Assembly: GCF_013166515.1 (NCBI RefSeq) | Contig: NZ_JABKKJ010000003.1 | Span: forward strand, 124,001 to 188,000 | Source of the DNA: Xylanibacter caecicola | GTDB lineage: Bacteria > Bacteroidota > Bacteroidia > Bacteroidales > Bacteroidaceae | DNA length: 64,000 nucleotides | Reading direction: 5' to 3' | Part shown: piece after piece, positions 34,231 through 42,415 of the stretch | Position numbering within the stretch: position 1 is the first letter of the stretch | How the letters are laid out: each line of letters starts with the position of its first letter | Notes under the pieces: model-generated | Told to the model about the DNA's origin: nothing | Database searches by the model: none | The model's input: only the letters and a program-made list of their open reading frames with translations | Made by a program: the position numbers and the translations under genes

Positions 34231-34389
34231 ATCCTGCAAAAGAAAGCGACGTCGGACTGTCGGCTTTTGAAAAAGCCGTTGCCGGCAGCCCGAGAGGTGT
34301 GTGTTGACAATTAACCGCCTGTAAATCGATGTTAAATTATATTTAATTTGCGTATTGTAAAATTAAACATTCTTAAATTACCCCCCGAA

Positions 34390-34420
34390 TTGTTTAATAA
34401 TCGTAATACGATTAATTTTG
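34390..34420 (+). promoter_or_regulatory. Predicted promoter of the phospho-signalling operon
   Basis: TTG (34390-34392) and TAATTTTG (34413-34420) with a 20-nt spacer. It is the only full match in the gap and would give a leader of about 108 nt before the ATG at 34535. Confidence 0.7.
34398..34414. promoter_or_regulatory. Candidate operator: 17-bp perfect palindrome in the promoter spacer
   Basis: TAATCGTA-A-TACGATTA, exact over both 8-nt arms. It lies between the -33 and -7 boxes and overlaps the first bases of the -7 box, a classical repressor position. Confidence 0.6.
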
Positions 34421-34534
34421 CAAAAATAAGCTAAAAGTCGTGAAAACGATGTAATATCGGTAGCATATATGGTATTCTCCGCATTGGAGGATGTGATTTA
34501 TTGTAACTTCAATTAATATCTAAAATATTCAGCC

Positions 34535-35239
34535 ATGTCACAGAACAAGACAGTAATTCCAGGTGTATCAGGTAATGTGGGAGGAGATGCAGGCGGTTTT
34601 GGACCTGCTCCGGATTTTTATTCACGTAACGGTCGTGTATCAGGTCGTGGCACTGTTGTGTCCGATATGTCGCAAGACACTCCTGCGGCAGGTGCCGGCA
34701 TGCCCGGTGGAAAAGCGGCTGCACCAAAATATATAGTATCAGGCAAGCCGGTAGTAGGCTTCGCCTATTCCATATCACGCTCGCCGGTGGGAGAGTTTTG
34801 GCCGCTCCATGTGGGGCAGAACACCATAGGTAAGGACCCCAGCTGCGACATTGTGCTCAACGAGGGAACGGTAAGTGCAGAGCATGCCGTGCTTGTCGTG
34901 AGGAAGATGAAGAACCCCGAGAAAGTCATTGCTTCGGTTAGCGACGCCCGTTCTACCAACGGCACGATGATAAACGGCATGAGTCTCGGATTTCAGGCAG
35001 AAGAGTGCAAGAACGGAGACATCATCACCATCGGCGACAACTACGAGCTTTATATCGTGCTTGTGGATGTTGCGGAACTGGGACTTAAGGTTTCGGAGAA
35101 TTTTGTACATGTGGATGAGGCTCCGGAAGATATTATGCCGGGCATGCCCGACATTCCCTCACCGTTCGTACCGGGCGGCACGGTAGGGGCGGACGGCGCA
35201 AATCCCCAATACAATACAGGCGGAACGGTAGGAATTTAA
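34535..35239 (+). CDS. Soluble FHA-domain protein with Thr-rich flexible ends
   Basis: First gene of the operon, 234 residues, no membrane helix or signal peptide. The FHA (phosphothreonine-binding) domain spans about 85-180 with IGKDPSCDIVLN, VSAEHAVLVV and DARSTNGTMING. The usual Arg of the GR motif is Lys here. The flexible N-terminus (1-80) and C-terminus (190-234) are rich in Gly/Pro and carry repeated GTV-type threonines (KTVIPG, RGTVVSD, GGTVGAD, GGTVGI), good candidates for phosphorylation by the kinase encoded 1 nt downstream. I infer a cytoplasmic adaptor or substrate. The partner is not known. Confidence 0.85.
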   Translation: MSQNKTVIPGVSGNVGGDAGGFGPAPDFYSRNGRVSGRGTVVSDMSQDTPAAGAGMPGGKAAAPKYIVSGKPVVGFAYSISRSPVGEFWPLHVGQNTIGKDPSCDIVLNEGTVSAEHAVLVVRKMKNPEKVIASVSDARSTNGTMINGMSLGFQAEECKNGDIITIGDNYELYIVLVDVAELGLKVSENFVHVDEAPEDIMPGMPDIPSPFVPGGTVGADGANPQYNTGGTVGI

Positions 35240-35240
35240 A

Positions 35241-36233
35241 ATGGCGATGCAGACAGTAGTAAAGCGTCAGGGCGACCCGCTTGTATATCTGTTCGCGCAG
35301 GGGCAATGGTATTTTTACAATCCCGCAGACAAACCTATCGGCAGCGGGGCGATGGGCGATGTGTACAGAGGATACAGTTGTACGACGCGCAGACCCATAG
35401 CCGTGAAGCGGGTGAAAGACGCCTTTGCCAACAACCCGATGATACGGGAGCGTGCCCGTCAGGAAGCGTCTTTGTCATACAGGCATCCCAATCTTGTCGA
35501 GATGCTGGGCTGTTGTGAGTATGCTCCGGACAGAGGTCCTGTTTTCATTCTCAGCAACTTTGTCAACGGAAAGAATGTGGATGAATACATAAAGTATTTT
35601 GAAAACAGTCCGTTGCGTGTGGAAAAGGCATGCTGTGTGATATATTCGGTTCTCGACGCCCTCGACTATATACATTCGAAGGGAGTAGTCCATCGCGACA
35701 TAAAACCGTCAAACATAATGGTGGAGAACGACAACAACGTGCGCCTTATGGACTTGGGCATCGCACGCATGAACCTTCCCGGCAAGCACACGGTGGCAGG
35801 TTTCATAGGCACGCCCGACTATGCGGCTCCGGAACAGATAAAGCAAGGCGACGAAGCGGGAACTGGGAGCAAGATAACGGCCGCCACCGACATCTATTCG
35901 CTCGGCATAACATTCTACGAATTGCTGACGGGTGCCAATCCCATGGCAAGCGAGAGCGAGGCGGAATGTCTGCGGAAACAGGCTAAGGAGTCTTTGCCCA
36001 ATCATCCCGGAATACCGAAGAGACTGATGAGGGTTATCCGCAAGGCAACGGAAAAGGACCCGGCACAGCGTTACAGTAAAGCAACTGAGTTCAAACAGGC
36101 GGTGATGGAGGCAATGGCTCCGAAACCGCACTGGTGGGAGAATGTGTCCGGCGGGTTCTCGTTCGACTTTCTGACGGTCATGAGCATACTGCTGCTCATA
36201 GCTGTCATAGTGTTTATAATAATGGTGATTTAG
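35241..36233 (+). CDS. Hanks-type Ser/Thr protein kinase, C-terminal membrane anchor
   Basis: A 330-residue eukaryotic-like kinase. All main motifs are intact: glycine loop GSGAMGDVYRG (34-44), Lys56 in IAVKRV, catalytic loop HRDIKPSN (151-158), metal-binding DLG (171-173, variant of DFG), and P+1/APE segment GTPDYAAPE (190-198). The last about 22 residues (FLTVMSILLLIAVIVFIIMVI) are a membrane helix that ends the protein, so this is a tail-anchored cytoplasmic kinase without a sensor domain. It starts 1 nt after the FHA gene, so translation is coupled. Substrates are probably the FHA proteins of this operon. Confidence 0.92.
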   Translation: MAMQTVVKRQGDPLVYLFAQGQWYFYNPADKPIGSGAMGDVYRGYSCTTRRPIAVKRVKDAFANNPMIRERARQEASLSYRHPNLVEMLGCCEYAPDRGPVFILSNFVNGKNVDEYIKYFENSPLRVEKACCVIYSVLDALDYIHSKGVVHRDIKPSNIMVENDNNVRLMDLGIARMNLPGKHTVAGFIGTPDYAAPEQIKQGDEAGTGSKITAATDIYSLGITFYELLTGANPMASESEAECLRKQAKESLPNHPGIPKRLMRVIRKATEKDPAQRYSKATEFKQAVMEAMAPKPHWWENVSGGFSFDFLTVMSILLLIAVIVFIIMVI

Positions 36234-36283
36234 GGACAGACGATGATGATTGCCTGTGTCCGTTATCATAAAACATACTTAAA

Positions 36284-37339
36284 ATGGATCTAATACAACT
36301 GCACTCGGGCAACGGAGACAAACTTATAAACGATAATAAGGACTATCTCGTGCATGGTGAGTCGCGTATCGGCGGCAGACCGGAGAACCAGGATACGATG
36401 GGCGCAAGACAGACAGCATTGGGCTATGTCGTGACGGTGTGCGACGGTATGGGCGGAGGTCCCGGAGGAAAAACTGCCTCCATGATAGCCGTAAAAGCTA
36501 TTCTTGACGCCGTGGACGAGGCGGACAAGGATGCTGATGCTGCACAGGTGATTGCAGATGCGATAAAGCATGCCAACAGCAAGATACTCGAGGTGGCTTC
36601 TGAAAATCCGCAGTTGCGTGGCATGGGGTCGACGGCAACGGTTGTCCTGATGTCCGAAAAATCGGCAATAGCGGCACATGTGGGCGACAGCCGCATATAT
36701 CAGATAAGGGGGCATAAGAAGGTTTTCCGCACGTTCGATCATTCGGTGGTTTTCAATCTTGTGCGTCAGGGCGTCATAACAGAGGAGCAGGCAAGGCTCT
36801 CCGACCAGTCCAATATCATTACGCGCGCCTTGGGCGTGGGCGATGACGTGGAACCCGAGGTGGAGGAACTTCCCTATGAGAAGGGCGACAGGTTCGTATT
36901 GTGCTCGGACGGCATACACGGGGCAATGTCGGAAAAAGAATTCATAAAGGTCATTTCCGACAGAACGAAATCGCTCGGAGCCGTGACGGACGACGTTGCC
37001 ACGCTTGTGGACAATCTCGGAAGAAGAAACGGAGGTCATCATGACAACCTTACCATAGTTGTGGCGGAACCAAAGATAAACTCAAAAATAAAACCCAAAA
37101 TGTCTAAAACAGCAAAAATCGTTTTTCAGGTGCTTGCCGGCGTATGCGCAGTGAGCATATTGTTGAATGTCTTCCTTGTATGCAATAGCCGTTCCGGCGC
37201 TGCCGAAGAAAGTGACCGCATGGCTGTAATGCTGAAAAAAGACTCGCTGAAAAGCGATACCATCAAGAACCTGAAAGACTCGCTTGTAAAGCAGAACGTG
37301 AAACTTGAAATGATAGAGAGAATAACAAAACACAAATAA
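36284..37339 (+). CDS. PP2C-type Ser/Thr phosphatase with membrane helix and short periplasmic tail
   Basis: Metal-dependent phosphatase of the PPM/PP2C family, 351 residues. Motifs are RPENQDT (33-38), VCDGMGGGPGG (52-62), MGSTATVVLM, HVGDSRIYQI, LCSDGIHGAM and HHDNLTIVV. A membrane helix lies near 275-295 (IVFQVLAGVCAVSILLNVFLVC), followed by a charged coiled-coil-like tail to residue 351 (LKKDSLKSDTIKNLKDSL). The catalytic domain is therefore cytoplasmic, next to the kinase, and would reverse its phosphorylation. The gap to the kinase gene is 50 nt. Confidence 0.92.
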   Translation: MDLIQLHSGNGDKLINDNKDYLVHGESRIGGRPENQDTMGARQTALGYVVTVCDGMGGGPGGKTASMIAVKAILDAVDEADKDADAAQVIADAIKHANSKILEVASENPQLRGMGSTATVVLMSEKSAIAAHVGDSRIYQIRGHKKVFRTFDHSVVFNLVRQGVITEEQARLSDQSNIITRALGVGDDVEPEVEELPYEKGDRFVLCSDGIHGAMSEKEFIKVISDRTKSLGAVTDDVATLVDNLGRRNGGHHDNLTIVVAEPKINSKIKPKMSKTAKIVFQVLAGVCAVSILLNVFLVCNSRSGAAEESDRMAVMLKKDSLKSDTIKNLKDSLVKQNVKLEMIERITKHK

Positions 37340-37358
37340 TATAACACCGGATAAAGAT

Positions 37359-37961
37359 ATGAAAGCGTATTCAATAGGACGTGAAATGGGCTGCGACATT
37401 GTCATCAATGACAGCACGGATGTGATAAGCCGCCGTCACGCAACACTTAATGTCTACCCTACGGGTAAGATGACGATTATCGACATGAGCCAGAACGGCA
37501 CGTATGTGAACGGAATCAAGATTTCGCCCAATGTGCCGGTGCCGGTAACAAGAAAAGACAACATATCGTTTGCACACATCGCACGCCTCGACTGGAACTG
37601 TGTTCCGAACACGCAAGCTAAGATTCTGCGCTTTGCCGCGCTGGGAGTTATAGCCTTGCTTGTGGTCTTTGGCGGAGTATACGGCATAAAGGCAATTGGC
37701 GGAGACAAGGAGCCTGAGAAGCCGGCAACGGTTGTTACGGACAGCATAGGCAGTGAAGCGCGTAAGAAAGCAATACAGGAGGAAGAGCAGCGCAAGCAGG
37801 ACTCTATAAAGAATCATGTAAAGGACTCTCTTAAAAAGGCTAATGCAAAGCAGGGCAAGGTAAAGACAAAGAAGCCGGAGGACAAGAAACCGGCGGATAA
37901 ACAGCCTAAAAAAGAAACAAAGGAGAAGAAGACGGAGGAACAGCCGGACCGTATTATTTAA
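37359..37961 (+). CDS. FHA-domain protein with membrane helix and Lys/Glu-rich tail
   Basis: A 200-residue protein. The FHA domain is residues 1-80 with IGREMGCDIVI, SRRHATL and SQNGTYVNG, so all key phosphothreonine-binding positions (Arg8, Ser24, Arg25, His27, Asn46) are in place. A membrane helix spans 90-111 (LRFAALGVIALLVVFGGVYGI). The last 85 residues are highly charged, with Lys-Pro and Lys-Glu repeats, and predicted to sit in the periplasm, where they could contact peptidoglycan or a partner. It is a likely inner-membrane receptor for a phosphorylated protein. The gap to the PP2C gene is 19 nt. Confidence 0.88.
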   Translation: MKAYSIGREMGCDIVINDSTDVISRRHATLNVYPTGKMTIIDMSQNGTYVNGIKISPNVPVPVTRKDNISFAHIARLDWNCVPNTQAKILRFAALGVIALLVVFGGVYGIKAIGGDKEPEKPATVVTDSIGSEARKKAIQEEEQRKQDSIKNHVKDSLKKANAKQGKVKTKKPEDKKPADKQPKKETKEKKTEEQPDRII

Positions 37962-37987
37962 TCGTTTAATTAAATCGCAACAACGTT

Positions 37988-39511
37988 ATGAGATTATTGA
38001 AGATAGGTCGTGATGCACAGTGTAACATTGTGATAAACAGTCAGGTGGTAAGTGGTATACATGCGGAAATGACGCTTATGAACAGCGGTGACATTCTGTT
38101 GGAAGACAAGAACAGTCACAACGGTACGTTTGTAAACGGCAACAAGCTGGTTCCTAACACCCCGTGCAACGTAAAGCGCGGTGACAAGATTACCTTCGGA
38201 AATGTCGAACTGCAGTGGTCTCAGGTGCCGCCGCAGCCGGATACAAGCATGTACAGTGCCATTTACGAGATTGGTTCGAACTTTAACAATGACATACAGC
38301 TCAGCGGTGCCACGGTGAGCCGTTTCCATGCAACAATCGTAAAGGACCGTAAGAACCGCGTGTTCATAATAGACCACAGCAAGAACGGTACTACTGTGGA
38401 CGGTATACGCATACAGTCGGATGTTCCTCACAGGCTTAAGAGCAGCAGCGTTGTTGTCTGTGGCGGCGTTCCGCTCGAATGGAAGTCGCGCGTACAGATG
38501 CCTACGCAGGCATGGAAGGTCATCCTTGCCGTTGCGGCATCTATCCTTGTGCTGTTCGGTGTGGGCTTCGGCGCATGGAAAATTATAGACGGCGGTGATA
38601 AGAAGTATACCGATGACAAGTTGTATTCGATGTATAATAACTCGGTGGTGATGATACGCGGATTGTATCATTATAAGGTTACGGCTGGCGACTTGGATCT
38701 TTCTGTTTTCGGAATACCCAAAGAATTTCTTAAGATAGGTGATAAATACGTTGCGTTTGATGCACTTACTCCGCAGCAGATAGTTATGTACGGAACATAT
38801 AATGCCACGGGCTTTTTTGTTTCGGAAGACGGTAAGTTAATAACCAATCTTCATGTTGTCAAACCATGGTTGTTTGATAATGCAAGAGCAAAACTTGAGG
38901 AGGAAATAAAGAAAATCATTGCACAGAAAGTGGCAACACATGATGTGTACAAAACACTTTTTACTCAGAGCGCTTCAAGTTATTCTGCTTATATATCAAT
39001 GGTAAAGGTTGAAGGAATCTTGGACGGATTGCAGTTCGTTCCCCAAGGACGATATTTCTCACAGGAAAACGCGATAACATGCCGTGTCCTTTCAGCCGGT
39101 GAGGACACAGATAATGATTTGGCATTGATACAGTCGGAGAAAGGAGAGCTGCCTTCAAAGGCGAGATATGTAAATGTTACCGACTCTATTGTTCTTACGA
39201 ACGATAATTATAAGGTTGGTACACACATGTTTACCCTTGGTTTCCCGTTTGGTGACGGATTGCAGAATGATAAGTCAGAAAAAGGTATTCAGGCGCTTGC
39301 ACATGGCGGAAGCATAACTCAGGCAGACACGGAGTTCAGCTTTGGCTTTAACGCACCCTCGTATGGCGGTGCAAGCGGTTCTCCCGTGTTTGACGAAAAA
39401 GGCTTTTTGATGGGCGTGGTAAACTCCGGTGTGTCTCAGTCGCAGGGCTTTAATTTTGCTATTAAGGCAAAGCATGTAAAAGATTTGATTGACAATCCGC
39501 ATAGAAAATAA
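37988..39511 (+). CDS. Twin-FHA transmembrane trypsin-like serine protease
   Basis: A 507-residue fusion. FHA1 (1-78) has IGRDAQCNIVI, VSGIHAE and SHNGTFVNG. FHA2 (92-165) has IGSNFNNDIQL, SRFHATI and SKNGTTVDG, with Ser97 in place of the usual GR arginine. A membrane helix follows at 178-198, then a periplasmic chymotrypsin-fold domain (about 265-505). The triad appears as His289 (LITNLHVV), Asp377 (DTDNDLALI) and Ser463 (GGASGSPVFD), of the S1C/HtrA type, but without a PDZ domain. The layout suggests that binding of phosphothreonine inside the cell could control a protease outside. I do not know a named family with this arrangement. Confidence 0.88.
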   Translation: MRLLKIGRDAQCNIVINSQVVSGIHAEMTLMNSGDILLEDKNSHNGTFVNGNKLVPNTPCNVKRGDKITFGNVELQWSQVPPQPDTSMYSAIYEIGSNFNNDIQLSGATVSRFHATIVKDRKNRVFIIDHSKNGTTVDGIRIQSDVPHRLKSSSVVVCGGVPLEWKSRVQMPTQAWKVILAVAASILVLFGVGFGAWKIIDGGDKKYTDDKLYSMYNNSVVMIRGLYHYKVTAGDLDLSVFGIPKEFLKIGDKYVAFDALTPQQIVMYGTYNATGFFVSEDGKLITNLHVVKPWLFDNARAKLEEEIKKIIAQKVATHDVYKTLFTQSASSYSAYISMVKVEGILDGLQFVPQGRYFSQENAITCRVLSAGEDTDNDLALIQSEKGELPSKARYVNVTDSIVLTNDNYKVGTHMFTLGFPFGDGLQNDKSEKGIQALAHGGSITQADTEFSFGFNAPSYGGASGSPVFDEKGFLMGVVNSGVSQSQGFNFAIKAKHVKDLIDNPHRK

Positions 39512-39527
39512 TGTAAACGACAAGACG

Positions 39528-40847
39528 ATGAAAAAGATATTATTATCTATAGCGGCAGTCTTTTTTGCCGCACTGACGGCAAATGCCGTGATAACACAGC
39601 AGGTTGTGCTGAAAAACGGGACTGTTCTTTACGGCTATACGCAGAAGCAGGACATGAAGGGAAACATAGTGTTCTGTACTGAAAAGGCTGTTGTTGTGTT
39701 GGACGGGGATAACGTTGAGAGCATAACAAACGAAAGGTCGTATAAGCTTAAAGACCTTAATACGAAATGGGAAGACTGGGCACGGCAGAACAATGTTGTC
39801 GCTCAGTCGGACAAGAATGCTTCTTTGACTCTGTGTGATATTATTGTGAAGTCCGGAATAGCAGACAATCTTGTAGCTGTTGCAGACTCTGCTGCCAAAC
39901 CGGACAAACTGGATGACGGTGCCGTGATGCACAATGCCTATAAAGTACGCGTGCTTGAGCGGGGCAAGAAGGTGAAGTATCTGGAGCTTATACCTAATAT
40001 ATATAACATAAAGCGTACGGACATTGAAGCGATAAAGGGTGAAAGACGGGGCAAGGCATTGCTGTCCGGAATAAACCGTGTGTACACGATGAAGAACGGA
40101 CGTGAGGTTGAAGGGCAGTATGCAGGTGAGACCAACACCACCCTGAGCCTGTTTGTCAATGGTGATGTCGTGGAGACTTTCGATAAGGGAGATGTCATCA
40201 AGTATGCTTTCCGCCCGGTCAACCCGATGCAGGACATTTTTGAACAGAGCCGGCTGATTGACTGTGTAAGGACAAAGGCAGGTGCGAATATATGCGGTGT
40301 TATGATAGAACAGAACTATTCCGGCAAGAAGAACAGTGACAACTATGTCCTTATACAGCAACGCTCGGGCGGCATCCAAAGCGTGAAGATATCGGACATT
40401 TCCGAGATATACAGGGATGAGAACGCCGGATATGCTCCCAAAGAGGACATCATACTAGGTGAAAACGAGGTTATGATAAACCGTACTCCGGCAACGTATG
40501 TAAATGTTGTCGAGGAAAATGACATGTTATATCCGGACAGCATAAACAACAAGGTGCTTGTTGAAAAAGGCGGTAAGCCGGCAGCAACTGTTGCCGTTGA
40601 GTATAACGGTGGAAACAGAACGGGTGCGGACAGGTTTCAGGTAGTGAGGCTGAAGCCGGTTCAGAAAAAGCGTGAGACAAAGTATGTCTTCAGCTACAAA
40701 GACCTTGCAATGTCTTCTATACGCCCGCATAAGGTGGAAACGAGCGTAAACAACACCACAAGAGCCGAGTATACAGTTGGCGGAACGGGATTGTTCTTGC
40801 TTTATGACGCGGTGGCACGTAAGGCACTGCTGTTTGAAATAAAATGA
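39528..40847 (+). CDS. Exported protein of unknown function with three KNG-type beta repeats
   Basis: A 439-residue protein not recognised as a named family. The ATG at 39528 gives a clear signal peptide (KKILLSIAAVFFAALTANA); a start 39 nt upstream would overlap the protease gene and spoil it. Three similar segments open with a short strand-turn-strand: VVLKNGTVLYGYTQK (about 21), YTMKNGREVEGQYAGE (about 185) and VRTKAGANICGVMIEQ (about 245). Each ends with a VESI/VIKYAF/ISEIYR strand, like small Sm/SH3-type barrels. No Cys pairs or lipobox are present. It lies between the protease and the second phosphatase gene, so it may be the protease's partner or substrate in the periplasm. Confidence 0.75.
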   Translation: MKKILLSIAAVFFAALTANAVITQQVVLKNGTVLYGYTQKQDMKGNIVFCTEKAVVVLDGDNVESITNERSYKLKDLNTKWEDWARQNNVVAQSDKNASLTLCDIIVKSGIADNLVAVADSAAKPDKLDDGAVMHNAYKVRVLERGKKVKYLELIPNIYNIKRTDIEAIKGERRGKALLSGINRVYTMKNGREVEGQYAGETNTTLSLFVNGDVVETFDKGDVIKYAFRPVNPMQDIFEQSRLIDCVRTKAGANICGVMIEQNYSGKKNSDNYVLIQQRSGGIQSVKISDISEIYRDENAGYAPKEDIILGENEVMINRTPATYVNVVEENDMLYPDSINNKVLVEKGGKPAATVAVEYNGGNRTGADRFQVVRLKPVQKKRETKYVFSYKDLAMSSIRPHKVETSVNNTTRAEYTVGGTGLFLLYDAVARKALLFEIK

Positions 40848-40923
40848 CGAATGAACGTTTCGGCATATTGAGGCAGGAACTCTGGCAAACCGGAGCGTTT
40901 AAGCATAAAGCGGTATATATATA

Positions 40924-42399
40924 ATGTTTCAGATATATTCACAAAAAAGCAGGCTCCGCGGAGCTGCAGAGAGCAAGCAGGGAGGGCGTAAGGAAAACCA
41001 GGACAATATTGGTTTTACCGATACGCCTCTTGGCTTTTTGCTTGTTGTATGCGACGGGATGGGTGGCGGTCCGGGAGGAAAGACCGCATCGTCGCTTGTA
41101 GGGCAGTATGTCATGAGATATGTCATGGCTGCCGATATGTCTGCCCCGCGTGAAGCAGTAATGCGCAATGCCATAGCCGGAGCCGAGGATATACTGAAGA
41201 AAAAAGTAAAGGAAAATCCGCAGTTGGCGGGCATGGGGTCAACATTGGTGGCAATTCTTGTGGACAAAAGCTCTGCTTTGGTGGCACATCTTGGAGACAG
41301 CAGATGTTATAAAATACGCGGAAACAAAATGCTCTTCAGGACTGCCGACCACTCTCTCGTGTCCGAATTGGTTGAGAACAAGACCATGACGGAGGAGGAA
41401 GCACGCACGTCGCGCCAGTCGAATGTCATAACGCGTGCCCTTGGCAGCACCAATAATCACGAGCCGCAGATAGACATTGTGCCTTATAAAAGAGGTGACC
41501 GCTTTGTGTTGTGCACCGACGGCGTATGGGGAATAATGTCCCATGCCGATCTTATGCACCATCTGTCGTCGCCGATGGATACAGAAAAGCTTGCAGGGAT
41601 GCTGTCTCAAGAGATAGACCGCATCGGATTTTCGCATGGCGGATGTCATGACAACCATACGGTTGCGATTGTTGAGATGATGTCGGATTCAATTTTACAG
41701 GATGAGATGAGCAATAAACTTAAAACATTGATAGCTGCCGGAGCGGCAATGCTGCTGGTCAGTCTGATAGTGAACATTGTCTGCCTGTCAAAGCTTGGCG
41801 GTGCATCCGACAACGGACTGATAGATAAGATGAGGGAGGAAAATGTCCGTTTGTCAGAATATCAGATGAAGTATGAGGCACTGCAAAAGCTTGTCGGGCA
41901 AGACAGGCAGGAAAGCATAGACGAGAACTTCCGCCTTCAGAAAACGGTAGATTCGCTCTATTCCGTGATAGAAGAGATGAGAGTTGCTGCCCTTATGGAA
42001 CAGCCTGAACAAAAGAAAGACAAAGAGGACGTTCATAAAAACAGGATGGAGAAACCAGTAAAGGGTCTTTCTATGTCAAATGCGGCGATTATAAATAATG
42101 TGATAGCAAGGCTTGAAGAGACAAAAAACTTTAAAAATAAGGAACAGAGAATTTCAGTAGAAAAGAAGAAAGCTGCTTTGGAAAAAGCCATGGAGTTCCT
42201 GAACGAGCTTCAAAAGCAGACAAAAGGCAGGTATGGCAGTGATATATCATCCTTGTCAAGGAGACTGATAGGTAAAAAACAAAGACTTTTATATGTTGTC
42301 ATGGACAACAACAAGAACTTTGTGTCAACGACAACAGCATCGCAGGAGCTGGACAAGTTGATACAGGATGCGAAAAAACTGAAATCGAAAATCAAATAA
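40924..42399 (+). CDS. PP2C-type Ser/Thr phosphatase with large periplasmic coiled coil
   Basis: Second PPM/PP2C phosphatase of the operon, 491 residues. Motifs are RKENQDNIG (22-30), VVCDGMGGGPGG (42-53), MGSTLVAILV, HLGDSRCYKI, LCTDGVWGIM and CHDNHTVAIV. A membrane helix lies near 262-285 (LIAAGAAMLLVSLIVNIVCL). The remaining about 200 residues are rich in heptad-like Lys/Glu/Leu segments (KMREENVRLSEYQMKYEALQKLV, QRISVEKKKAALEKAMEFLNELQKQ), a long coiled coil in the periplasm that is absent from the first phosphatase. The catalytic part closely resembles the first one, so gene duplication within the operon is likely. Confidence 0.92.
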   Translation: MFQIYSQKSRLRGAAESKQGGRKENQDNIGFTDTPLGFLLVVCDGMGGGPGGKTASSLVGQYVMRYVMAADMSAPREAVMRNAIAGAEDILKKKVKENPQLAGMGSTLVAILVDKSSALVAHLGDSRCYKIRGNKMLFRTADHSLVSELVENKTMTEEEARTSRQSNVITRALGSTNNHEPQIDIVPYKRGDRFVLCTDGVWGIMSHADLMHHLSSPMDTEKLAGMLSQEIDRIGFSHGGCHDNHTVAIVEMMSDSILQDEMSNKLKTLIAAGAAMLLVSLIVNIVCLSKLGGASDNGLIDKMREENVRLSEYQMKYEALQKLVGQDRQESIDENFRLQKTVDSLYSVIEEMRVAALMEQPEQKKDKEDVHKNRMEKPVKGLSMSNAAIINNVIARLEETKNFKNKEQRISVEKKKAALEKAMEFLNELQKQTKGRYGSDISSLSRRLIGKKQRLLYVVMDNNKNFVSTTTASQELDKLIQDAKKLKSKIK

Positions 42400-42415
42400 A
42401 TAAAATATCAACATT

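Noticed and set aside
36290..37042. Long open frames antisense to the PP2C, rpoC, purB and other genes
   Set aside because: They mirror strongly conserved coding frames and show no family signatures of their own.
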